Assembly: GCA_964017155.1 (NCBI GenBank)
Contig: OZ024867.1
Coordinates: forward strand, 21,218,780 to 21,282,779
DNA length: 64,000 nt
Source of the DNA: Oasisia sp. SBJ-2009
Lineage: Eukaryota > Annelida > Polychaeta > Sabellida > Siboglinidae
Direction of reading: 5' to 3'
Below, piece by piece: positions 1 through 9,789 of this stretch. The notes below the pieces were generated by a model. It was not told the origin of the DNA, did no database searches, and worked only from the letters and a program-made list of their open reading frames with translations. Numbering within the stretch: position 1 is the stretch's first letter; the number at the start of each line of letters is the position of its first letter. The position numbers were made by a program, and so were the translations under genes.

Positions 1-199
1 GTCAAAGAACAAGTGGAGCCATATGACGGGTATGTCGTCGGATAATACCCCAATAAGTGTGTCTTATTTTAAAACTACTTTTAGAAATATTCAAGAGGCC
101 ATCCTGGCGTGCGTTTTGAAGGGCAGTTACGGAGGAAGGGTAGAAGATCATAAAACAAAGTTCAACGTTAAGGTCAATTATCATCATCATCATCATATG
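1..199 (+). repeat. Left arm of a large inverted-repeat element
   Basis: This stretch is the inverted counterpart of 2693-2921: both contain the 20-mer that opens the window, the TCGCCAGGATGGCCTC-like core, a GAAGGAAGGGTAGAAG-like block and the (ATC)n run. The window begins inside the arm, so the outer boundary is not visible. A third copy in the same orientation lies at about 17085-17400. Confidence 0.75.
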
Positions 200-374
200 C
201 GACTAACATACCTAAATATGTAGTTTGGTTTGTTACTTGGTCCTCCATATCCAGTGCGACAACACGGCACATGTCTATCTATCGGAGCTTGCTGCCCGGC
301 AGTCGGGTGCTGTCTGTTATCATCGAGGGACGCTGGCTCCGTCCCATGTGACTCAAACGACAACGCTTTAGTGA

Positions 375-473
375 TTGATTGGTAATTTTCGGTACACTCA
401 TTTGTTATTGGTTGGTAATTTTCGGCACACTCATTTATGATTGGCTGGTAATTTTCGGCACACTCATTTTACG
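375..473 (+). repeat. Three tandem 33-bp units
   Basis: Three consecutive units start at 375, 408 and 441, each with TGGTAATTTTCGG followed by ACACTCATTT. The flanks at 350 and 477 share a GTGA(C/T)TCAAACGAC word. The repeat lies just upstream of the RPA-like remnant. A promoter role is possible but unsupported. Confidence 0.8.
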
Positions 474-689
474 CTCACGTGATTCAAACGACCACCTGTG
501 AACGTATATCAGAGGAAATCATTCGTTCTCCGACATCGATATGGCTAACGGGATGCTTATCCACCGAGAGCACCACTGCTACTACAACCCCGTCGGCATG
601 AAAGACAAAACTTACGAGGACGAAGAGGCAACCAGTCATCCGAATGAGCGGGTCTCATCTTGATCCGGTGCAGCGGCGGATCGTGAGAT

Positions 690-1118
690 TGTCGACGTCG
701 ACACCTTGGAACAGAAGACGATAGACGGAAACACGGCTTTCGTCGTCAGTCGTCTCGTTATCTTGAAGGTACGCACCGATATTTCCTTCTATTACGTCGG
801 ATGTGCGTATAGCAAGAAGACGACCACGGCAATCTTCGGTGTGAAAGACATGCATGTATGGACGGCAACACTTGCTTCCTCGTTAGTGTATGCTTCGTCG
901 AGTCGGCCACGGGTCGTTCTATATGGTTGACGGTATTCGACCAGTGTATGGCCGGTCTGTTAGACATCGGTGCAAAAGGCTTTTCTGTTATACACGAAAG
1001 CATGCAGACGTACAAGCTACACATTTTGGTAGGGACACGCGTGTCTCTCACCATTAAGAAAAGTAAACGAAACGGCTACACCAACTACAACGTAACTCTC
1101 CTAGAGGTTCTGCTTTAG
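690..1118 (+). pseudogene. RPA70 DBD-C-like zinc-ribbon/OB remnant
   Basis: Two overlapping open segments (about 706-840 and 838-1118) in different frames together resemble the C-terminal ssDNA-binding domain of replication protein A large subunit. The first has a beta-rich stretch ending GCAYSKKTT. After a one-frame shift near 838 comes RCERHACMDG, which fits a Zn-ribbon half, then FLVSVCFVES and IWLTVFDQCMAGLL, which match the RPA pattern 'strand, D.TG..W.T.F...A..LL'. The segment closes with a strand-rich YTNYNVTLLEVLL. Upstream, an ATG at 541 opens a frame that stops near 661. The frameshift and stop indicate a decayed copy. RPA-like proteins occur in Helitron-type and other large transposons, and this copy sits between inverted arms, so a mobile-element origin is inferred. 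Similarity was judged by eye. Confidence 0.45.
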
Positions 1119-2480
1119 ACTGCATACGTGCGTGCGTGCGTGCTGATATGCACGTTCTACATCCCTGTTCCAAGTTCGTCGCACTCTACTACCGATGTCA
1201 CAACGGCGCCGTCCGACTATGCAACTACTACTTTTAATACTACTACTATTACTACTACGTCTTCTGCGTGTAAGGCGAACATTACCATTGACTATCCTGT
1301 TAACGAAATGAAGAAAGCACTTGCACCACACATTGCAAACGGTGCCGCTGAGCTTTCGAAAGTACGCTACAACGGTTACGCGAGATAGACCACACTAGTC
1401 AACTCCTACACGATTGACTCTTGCCTGATGACATTTTAATTGACATGCACTTTGACGAAGGCTACTGCAGTGAATATAACGTAGGACATGCATATCGTGC
1501 TATGACTAGCCTCCGTGGTTAGGACAACAAACATGTCTGCATTGACGGTACTTTCTAAAAGTATTACTGTGTTTTACTAGACAAAATGTACAAACCGTAA
1601 TGCTTGTTATTTCTCATGTTATGACTAGCGTTCATCTAGGTTCCCGTTTTGTCATGTATGGTCACTCGAGCTTATTACACAAATAATTATTAATTTAGTT
1701 GGTATGCCATCAACCAGGTTGTGACAACTTTCATATTCTACCCTTGTAAGGTATGCTTTATTTTCTAAGTCTTATATAAAAAATAAAACACAATATTTCT
1801 ACTTAACCTTGTTCGACCAAACAGGTCCTTCTTATAATGGGTAACCGATTTTGGTCTTTGCGCGTGCGCAAAGTCTTCAGACAACACCAAATTGTAGTTC
1901 GCAATCGCTACCATGTCCAATATGTCGGTCACACAGGTCACGTTCTTCATGTAGGAAACTTGCATATGTCGTTGCGCAACCAATACATACGAGGCTAGGA
2001 CAGTTTTAAACAAGTGACGTCACAAACCAATATTTTTCTAGATTTGTTTGGAATTGGTTAGGAAAATGCAGTGTGTCGTAAGAAAAAACTCAAAGATTTT
2101 CGGTTTATGATACAAAAATGGCAAAGTTTTCCCACAGAATGTTATGAAATTACCCAGATGACTTAAGAAAAATGCGTCAAAATGACAGAGCCATCGCGGC
2201 GAAACGCTGAAACGTTGTGAAATGGTACAAAGTTGGCACACCCACTTGACAAAGTTAACTCATCGAAACACTAAAATGTGTCTTATGACTGTGACTGAAA
2301 GCCGCCATTTTACAAGAAATTATGTTTTGGAAGTAGTCGAAACCATCGTTTTCTATATCAAACCTTAATTAGTGGCTGTTTAGTTCGCTTAATGGAACTA
2401 GCGTCTAACGTAATGTCACAGGTATCCGCTAAATGGTTCCAGTTTTTTTCTCATAGAAATGACATGACAACCGAAACTTG
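1119..2480. other. Element interior without an intact gene
   Basis: Short degenerate open stretches continue from the RPA-like remnant, for example a threonine-rich one at 1128-1388 and a fragment near 1440-1520 reading HFDEGYCSEYNVGHAYRAMT. All are interrupted by stops and I recognise no domain. The rest is AT-rich and non-coding in appearance. Confidence 0.5.
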
Positions 2481-2489
2481 TTCTAGTTT

Positions 2490-3110
2490 GTTCTCGGTTC
2501 TCTTCAACCGCAACAGCCAATCAAAACGCTCGCCAGGATCGGCTTTGACTATTTTAAAAAGTAGTTTATAAATAAAACTCACGTATATTTGGGGTATTAG
2601 CTGAATAATAACATTGCGCATGCGCTATGATGTGTATATGACGTACATGAGGAACGTGAAAAAAGTGACCGAAATGACCTACGTGCAGAACGTGATGATG
2701 ATGATGATAATTGACCTTAAGGTTGACCTTTGTTTTTTACCTTCTACCCTTCCTTCGCAACCGCCAATCAAAACCTTCTTCATCCGCATCAGCCAATCAA
2801 AACGCTCGCCAGGATGGCCTCTTGAGTATTTAAAAAAATAGTTTTTAAAATAAGACACACGTATTTTTGGGTATTAGTTGAAGATATATCCGTCACGTGG
2901 CTCCACTTGTTCTTTGACCTAATTTGTAGTTCACCGCTTATCCGGCAGGAGACGCTACATGACCTCCTAACCACCATTAAAATAAGACGCACGAATTTGG
3001 ACATTACTAGTTCGTGACCTGTCCATAAGGGGCACCACCAGTTCATCAACTATCCGCTGCGGCACCACTTGATCTTTGACCGAGTCACGTGACCTTGACC
3101 TTAGACCTCC
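2490..3110 (-). repeat. Right arm of the inverted-repeat element, with internal duplication
   Basis: 2693-2921 is the reverse complement of 1-199. The word CCAATCAAAACGCTCGCCAG occurs at both about 2517 and 2794, so the arm carries a partial direct duplication of roughly 280 bp. The outer part, 2922-3110, is not matched at the left because the window starts there, but it matches 17085-17260 in reverse orientation. This shows the repeat family is longer than the part seen at the window edge. Confidence 0.7.
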
Positions 3111-3359
3111 TCCCTTCCTCCCTCCGCTCAGCTCCGCGCAAACTGCTCATTGATCTTTACCTTCTATACTACTATTGTATTTAAGTATCAGTAAAGAGTG
3201 AGCAACAAATTACACCCTGAGCTATTAAATATAATTTGCAAGAATTAATTAAGTATGTCAAGCTAAATGATACAAACCACTGCCTAAACTAAAACACTAT
3301 GATATATGCATGATCACACCACAATTGTACTCATGTGCACTCGCACATACATATGCACA

Positions 3360-3452
3360 CGCACACACCACACCTACATAAACACACACACACGCACACA
3401 CGCACACACGCACACACGCACACATGCACACACGCACACACGCACACACACA
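3360..3452 (+). repeat. (CACACG)n/(CA)n microsatellite
   Basis: Alternating CACACG and CACACA units. Open reading frames here are low-complexity artefacts. Confidence 0.95.
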
Positions 3453-3707
3453 CAAACTCTTCGGGTGTTTGTCTATATCAACTCATAGTTATAATTAATA
3501 TCCTTGCATTGTGTAACCTAATGATTGTTTAGTCTGCCCCTTGATGGGCTCTCGTACTATTTTTTATATAAATAACATGAACAATTTGCCATACGCCTAC
3601 ACAGTGTACTATTTATGATTACACTTTAGTATTGATGCAGTTTATGCTAACTGTGTATCGAAAATGAACTTTAATTGTGTTTTGTGTTTGGTGATGCATG
3701 TTTGTAG

Positions 3708-3818
3708 GTAACAATCCGTGTAAGACCGGCTCGTGCCTTAACGGGGGAACCTGCATAAGAACGAAGGATTTTTACATTTGCGAATGTCCCACTCGATATA
3801 CAGGAAGGTTTTGCCAAA
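3708..3818 (+). CDS. EGF-like exon A (phase 1-1)
   Basis: A 111-bp exon is bounded by TTTGTAG and GTAAGC and encodes one EGF-like module. The cysteine spacing is C-x4-C-x5-C-x8-C-x1-C-x8-C, with LNGGTC and TGRFC in the usual places for C2-C3 and the Gly before C6. Phase 1 at both ends is the classic symmetrical arrangement that lets EGF modules be duplicated without breaking frame. It is the first of a series of similar exons running to about 13.9 kb on this strand. No signal peptide, transmembrane exon or start codon was found upstream, so the gene is partial or its ends lie outside the window. The calcium-binding DxD/E consensus is absent. Such arrays occur in secreted or membrane proteins, with disulfide-bonded modules acting in adhesion or ligand binding. 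The specific protein cannot be named. Confidence 0.85.
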
Positions 3819-4274
3819 GTAAGCATGCGTTAACTTATTCTACTTACGTTGTTTTGACATAATTTTAGTTCTTGTCTTACAACTTTCATTTGGTTTAGAA
3901 AACATAAATCGATTATAAATAATGTTAAGGCGATTCCGTAAAAAGTGTCGTTTGAAATTGCGTTTGAAATGTGGAAATTATCATTTCGGTCGCCTTTCCG
4001 TGCCCAGTTTTCGCTTTCACGTAGCAACACCTTATAAACAGTCTGATGCCGTTTTGATGTTATAGTTGCTCAATATTTTCGTCAGTCTTGTGATCTCTGA
4101 CAATTCGTGTAGAGTTAACAAAAAGCACGCATGTAAAAAACATCAATTGGCTCTTGTGTAGAATCCGGACCCACCTCAGTTTTGCCATATGTAATACTTC
4201 GTTTCGTTACTTCAAACATTCAGCATCATCCCTCGCATATTTATATTGTGTAACCAGCCCGTCTTACCGCAGCT

Positions 4275-4819
4275 TTAAAGGGATACTCCAATCAGTGAGA
4301 GATTCAAACCATTTTCGTACATCTGTATAATATATTGGTTGTGCATAGTAATTGTGCTCAAATATCGTTAATAAACAATTAATTATAGCATAATTATTTC
4401 AGAAACACTCCAAGTTGGATTCAGGGAGCTTCCATCATGAGACTAATGCGCCAGTGACGTAAACCGCTTACGTCACTAGCGCATGCTCGTTCGCACATCC
4501 TATGTCTGTCCAATGGTATTTGATGTATCCAGTATGTCGCGGGTTGCTTACGTCACAAACACAATTATTAGCGAAGATTACGCCAATCCTTGCCTTTTTC
4601 AACAATGCGCTAGTTACATAAACAATTTGGCTTACGTCACTGGCGCATAAGTCTCAAGATGGCAGCGCCCTGAATCTAAGATAGCATGTCTTTGATACTA
4701 TTAAACTACACCTAATTGTTTATTAACGACCTTTGTGCACAGTTACTAGGCACAACCAATATAGTATACGTATATACGTTAATACTGTGAACCTCTCACT
4801 GACTGCAGTATCCCTTTAA
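4275..4819. mobile_element. TTAA-flanked foldback MITE (545 bp)
   Basis: The left end reads TTAAAGGGATACT followed by a TCAGTGAGAG block, and the right end is its reverse complement (CTCTCACTGA, AGTATCCCTTTAA). The inverted similarity continues far inward through TAATAAACAATTA-type words near 4370 and 4720, giving long arms. TTAA stands at 4275-4278 and 4816-4819 and is read as the duplicated target. It is non-coding. TTAA targets fit Kolobok or piggyBac-type transposases, and the family is not assigned. It lies in the intron between EGF exons A and B. Confidence 0.8.
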
Positions 4820-5103
4820 GGCAAAAAGACACGGTGTTGTTGGCATAGACAAACTCTGTTTTCGCACATTCCAAGTGCACGGCTCAGTTACACATGGCCG
4901 CTGGAACAAATCGGAGCGCTATTTGGGTTTTAAAGTCGGGGTACATTAGTTGTCAACTACATATGTACCTAGGAATGTTGTATTATTAGCATTAGGGTTA
5001 GTGTGACATATTCAATGTAGGCAAATGTACAATTGTAACGACAACAGGTGTGTCCGAAATATATACAATTGCCCAACATTCTAATATTTGTGTGTTTATT
5101 CAG

Positions 5104-5214
5104 ACATTGCCTGCAAGTTTAACCGTTGCTTGCATGGCGGGAGTTGCCGAGTTGGACTATATAATAGTGATAGGTGCGACTGCGTACGTGGTTATTATGG
5201 GGACAGATGCGAGA
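5104..5214 (+). CDS. EGF-like exon B (phase 1-1)
   Basis: A 111-bp exon lies between TTATTCAG and GTAAGTG. It carries six cysteines with spacing 4-5-9-1-8, the LHGGSC turn and a GYYGDRC end. Its phase joins cleanly to exon A across a 1.3-kb intron that contains the TTAA foldback element. As in exon A there is no acidic calcium-binding signature. It is intact, with no stop, and both splice sites conform to consensus. Confidence 0.87.
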
Positions 5215-5299
5215 GTAAGTGTACATGTTTTTTAATTATGACATATTAAAAACATTTCCATATCATAGTTTACAGGAGTTGTACAATAAGACCCACGTG

Positions 5300-5975
5300 A
5301 ATGACGTCACTTCTCCAACGCGTACTACATTCACCAGGTGGTTGGAGAAGTTGTTATGTTACGCCCGACGCCCACGAGAGTTATCAGCTGGGCTAACAGC
5401 CACGTGTGCTGTTTGCTGAGCTGACAACTCTCGTGTGCGCTGCGCTTTTCGTGAGCAAAGTGCCACGCGAGGCGGTGAGCAAAATGTATATCGTGTTTAA
5501 TATTTTCCGCCTCGCTAGGAGAAAGTCTCATACAGTGTGCTGAACGTGAGCTATGTGCTCAGCGGCAAAACTAAACTGGCCAAAGAAATCAGTAGCGTTC
5601 ACGGCATTTCAGAATTGGTAACGACACATGACATATTGAATTATGTGCTGATAACCCTGTTAAAAATTGCTACAATTTACTATGGTAAACCACGGTAAAT
5701 CTATAGTAAATCATAGCAAACCATAGTATATTATATATTTGGTGCTTTCACCATAGTAAATACGAACTTAGATATAGTAATATATAGTAAGTTACACTAA
5801 AACCATAGTATTTTATAGTAAACTGCAGTATACTAGGTTTTACTACGCCTTATACCACATTTATGATGTAATCTGCATTAATAATATTTTAATACAATTA
5901 TAATTAATGTTTCATGTACCATGGTTAACCAATAAATCATGATACATTAAAAGTAAATTAATTAATTATGACATA

Positions 5976-6062
<87 letters not shown>

Positions 6063-6290
6063 TATTACTATGTGTTTTTCTGACAGTTTTGATGTAACTT
6101 ACTTGGCAACCAGACCACGTGATGGATAAGTAACTTTATATGAAGCGGTTAGTTTGGCATCTTTATCACCGTGTGCGCAGAAACGCGGCGTGAGCTATCA
6201 GTTGAGCTGACTGCCACGCGTGCCTGTCAGCTCAAATGATAGCTCTCGTGTGCGCCGGGCTTTTCTCGTGATGGTGTTCGTAGCTGAGGT
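5300..6290. repeat. Diverged direct repeats around a (TA)n tract
   Basis: Two related GC-rich segments of about 90 bp, at about 5365-5465 and 6178-6275, share GTGTGCGC(T/C)G(C/G)GCTTTTC and inverted TATCAG(C/T)TG/CAGCTCA words. Each is itself an imperfect palindrome. Between them lie dispersed CATAGTAAA-type repeats (5670-5840) and a (TA)n run at about 5983-6059. The stretch is intronic with no coding signal. Confidence 0.55.
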
Positions 6291-6384
6291 GTTTTTTATT
6301 CAGTATTTATATAAGTAAATCCTCCTGTGTCGAAGTGATCGTTAGTAGTAATATGTAATATAATAATTGTCAACAAAAATGATA

Positions 6385-6695
<311 letters not shown>

Positions 6696-6718
6696 CTTAC
6701 TTGTTAAATGTATTACAG

Positions 6719-6829
6719 TACCGGATGTGTGTGTGTCTGACCCGTGCCAACATGGGTGGTGCCGTCGTTACAAAAACTGGTTCAGATGCTACTGCCACAC
6801 TCGCCAATACCTCGGAAGAAATTGCGAGA
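6719..6829 (+). CDS. EGF-like exon C (phase 1-1)
   Basis: A 111-bp exon follows TATTACAG and ends at a GTGAGT donor. Cysteine spacing is 4-4-8-1-8. The C3-C4 loop is unusually basic and aromatic (RRYKNWFR), and QHGW replaces the common NGG turn. It starts only 26 bases after a 300-bp TA-rich microsatellite. The polypyrimidine region is therefore short (CCTTACTTG then TTACAG), which could make splicing sensitive to repeat length; that is an inference. Confidence 0.87.
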
Positions 6830-7152
6830 GTGAGTTTTAATATTGCCATATATATGTTGTCTGGTTGGAATAGGTGTAACGTAATAGGTATTTTGAAAAA
6901 TAATAGTTGAATGTAAATAGCGAATCGAAAAAGTATAAGTCAGTAGCTATATTTGGCTTATAGCATCATTGTTTCACGATGAGTTGTTAAATAACAGTTA
7001 AACTATGTAAAACTAACAGCATTAACAAGAAACATTGATGGGTATATTATAATCGTTTGTTTGTGGAAGTTTATTTCTTCTAAGAAACATGTGTCTTGTT
7101 TATAGTCATGTTTGAAAATACAAATAAAGATTTCAATCCAATTATGTTCCAG

Positions 7153-7260
7153 TTTATAACTATTGCTTCAAAAAGCCGTGCAAACACGGCACTTGCGGCA
7201 ACCGTGACAATGGATACAAGTGCTTCTGTCACTGGAAGTACACTGGGAAGAACTGCGAAA
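7153..7260 (+). CDS. EGF-like exon D (phase 1-1)
   Basis: A 108-bp exon between TGTTCCAG and GTGAGTG. Spacing is 4-4-8-1-8. The C3-C4 loop ends GYKC, shared with exons E, F and H, so D, E, F and H look like the younger duplicates while A-C are more diverged. The module is lysine-rich. The intron to exon C is only 323 bp, the shortest in the array. Confidence 0.88.
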
Positions 7261-7301
7261 GTGAGTGAGTGTTAATATAGCCAGTTTCATGGTTATCATA
7301 A

Positions 7302-7770
7302 GTGTGGAACGACCTGCCAGACAGTCTGCGTCATTTAGACTCATTAGAACTGTTTATGTCGAATTTAGAGACACATCTTGTTAAAGCCGCATTTATAAAT
7401 TACTTGTAGTAAGTTTTTTTATCACAATGAATTTATTGTAACCGTAATTATAGTTTCACAAAATATTTTTGCGTATTCATTTAATATCTTATTAATATAA
7501 TATATATATATGTATTTTTATTAGTTATTTATTTTATATATTTATTTATTTAAGTTTAGCTTATACACTATGTGTTTTAGAAACTATATTTAATTAATTA
7601 TTTATTATAATTTAAACAACTTTACTTTTTAATTTATTAATCATATTTTATACATTTATATGTTACAAATGTTGTATGTACGCGCCTCTGAGCAGAAACG
7701 ATTTCTGGATATACGGCGCTTCATAAATACAAATTATTATTATTATTTATTTTATTTATTATTTTACTTA
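7302..7770 (+). mobile_element. LINE 3'-end fragment (CR1-like)
   Basis: The frame from 7302 reads VWNDLPDSLRHLDS and then a LETHLVKAAF-type tail with a stop at 7408. This matches the 'WN.LP..IR...S...FK..LKTHLF..AF' C terminus of CR1/L2-type non-LTR elements. It is followed by an AT-rich 3' UTR and a GCGCTTCATAAATAC motif leading into (ATT)n at about 7733-7755, the usual tail. The copy is strongly 5'-truncated and lies in the intron after EGF exon D. Confidence 0.7.
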
Positions 7771-8059
7771 TTTACTATAACTTCAGCTGATGTATTGAAT
7801 GTATTAGTTATTGAAACAAACCAAAACACAAACATAATAATGTTGAATTGAGTACAAATATGTGTATGGTAAATCAGTATAATAATGAATGCTGTCAGTT
7901 TAACATATTTGCTTCGGGCAGGATGGGACACGTACAATTTCAGGGGATAAACTACTTTTCCAAATATAAGTTATATATACGCATATGAGAAAGAATCGGT
8001 TAAAAACCAAGGCAGAACATACGCACACTAAGTCTCGACGGCATTCGGTGTGGTGTCCT

Positions 8060-8530
8060 TCAGTCAGGTCCCACTATAGAATTGGTGTCAATATTTGAAG
8101 TAGGACCTGCAGGATACATCCAATTGGTGTGACGATTGGTTGTTAATGTTGAAAAACCAAGATCATGATCGTCACGACCCGTCAAAAATGGCAACACCTC
8201 GACAAAACGGACGTTAACATATGCATCAAGGGTGATGAACTCCAAATGGTCGAAAATGAGAGGCTACTTGGGCTTCATGGTGATAATGTCCTCACCTGGA
8301 AGGCCCATATACAAAATACAAACAACACGGTTCCCGGAAAACTCGCACTTCTGTGAAGGATAAAACAATACCTTCCATTCAGAGAAAGGAAAACGTTCTA
8401 TAACAGCTTCATTCTACCCCACGTGTGCTACTGCAGCACGCTCTGGGGGAATGCAAAACCATCAGATCGCATCTACAAACTGACCTTTTTGTTGCCATAT
8501 TCGACGACAAATCATCGTATCAAATGTTTG
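8060..8530 (+). mobile_element. LINE reverse-transcriptase C-terminal fragment
   Basis: The frame at 8165-8356 contains VMIVTTRQK-like and LLGLHGDNVLTWKAHIQ segments, the 'LGV.ID..L.W..HI' block after the RT palm in CR1-superfamily LINEs. A stop follows, then FRERKTFYNSFILPHVCYC and an STLWGN-like stretch (8380-8455). The copy is truncated at both ends and interrupted by stops. It is a different copy from the fragment at 7302. Confidence 0.7.
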
Positions 8531-8540
8531 CCCTCTCCGC

Positions 8541-8800
8541 GACCTTGAATCCCACCTGCCGCCGTTTCGAAACTTAGGCAATTTCGTTCTCCCCACATTA
8601 GGCTGTGTTTTTCGGAAGATACTAAAATCCGATGGGCGCTTCTATCTGGTGTGTATGCAATGGGGGGTAAAATATCCCAAATGGGGGTAAATATGTAAAC
8701 TGCAGTGGACTCCTAATTCTAGAGAAGGACAACTCTAAAACCCAGTGAAAATAAAGGTCACCAAGTTGACCGAGGTATGTTAATTGAAGAAGAAGAAAAC
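8541..8800 (+). mobile_element. SINE copy 1 (diverged, 5'-truncated)
   Basis: This segment is homologous to 24448-24740. Shared words are AATCCCACCT, GTTTCGAAA, CCCCACATT, TTTCGGAAGA and GTGGACTC, in the same order and spacing. The tRNA-like head is mostly lost here; only the end of the B-box region remains. The body is non-coding. Its central CTTTCGGAAGA block resembles the conserved SINE domain reported across Eumetazoa, which I recall but could not check. Confidence 0.65.
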
Positions 8801-9364
8801 TTAACCTTATCAATCTGAACCTTTCCGACCATAACGTTCATATTAAAAGTATAGAACATCTATGACACGGAAATAGTGCCCTCAATAATATATCGGCGGC
8901 CTTTATACAACTCCGTTTTAGTTGTTCGCATAGCCAGCTAATATACATAATGTTGTTGAGAAACGGTTGTTGGGACGTTTTTGTAGACCCTTTTCGATAT
9001 GTAATTAGTAAGTTTACAAAAGTGTACCAACTGTGAATGTTATCGATTAGCATGACGGAAATATTGTACCATAGCTTAAGGGTGATACTCGGTTACGTTT
9101 TGAAAATAGTCCTGACATTTTCCGTCAGTTTCTGTTTCAGAATGGATTGTTTTAATTAAAAAGTACGACAGGTTAATGGACGATTCCCACGGCTCAGATC
9201 CATGGTGGTACCTTACAACTACTAATGTTGACTGATATGAAAACAATGACATCATCCTATGGATATTGACTAAACAACAGCACAGTTCAACATAACCCCA
9301 GATAATGTTGTTGCAATTGTGGTTTGAAAACGCAAACTAACGTGCCATTTCAATTATATTTCAG

Positions 9365-9481
9365 CGCGTAATTTTTGCTACTATTCTAAGTGCATGGTGG
9401 GAAATGGAGCAGTTTGCGAAAATCTTCCACATGGATACAAGTGCAATTGCAAGAAGAACTACCTTGGAAAATACTGCGAAC
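9365..9481 (+). CDS. EGF-like exon E (phase 1-1)
   Basis: A 117-bp exon between ATATTTCAG and GTAAGTG, the longest of the set because the C2-C3 interval has seven residues (MVGNGAV) instead of four or five. Spacing is 4-7-8-1-8. The end YLGKYC is typical and the GYKCNC core matches exon D. It is open throughout. Its intron from exon D is 2.1 kb and holds two LINE fragments and a SINE. Confidence 0.87.
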
Positions 9482-9667
9482 GTAAGTGTTAATATTGCCA
9501 CTTTCAGATGGACAATGTATTACAATTTCAGCGGGAACAAAGGTTGTATTAGTAATTGAAACACATTACATCGTTAAATTTAGCACAAATAACTCACCGC
9601 ATGTATGATAGATGCACACATATTAATGTTATAAATGTCATTGATTTGCTTCGAGTTGGTGGGATGT

Positions 9668-9697
9668 ATCATCATCATCATCATCATCATCATCACC

Positions 9698-9747
<50 letters not shown>

Positions 9748-9763
9748 ATTCATCATCATCATC
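9668..9763 (+). repeat. (CAT)n/(CAC)n trinucleotide repeat
   Basis: About 32 triplets of CAT and CAC, giving poly-His or poly-Met/Val shadow frames on the two strands. It is intronic. Confidence 0.97.
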
Positions 9764-9789
9764 AGCGGTCCCTACAAACGAAGATGACG

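Noticed and set aside
375..473. CRISPR-like spaced repeats
   Set aside because: The three units are contiguous with no unique spacers, and the DNA is eukaryotic.
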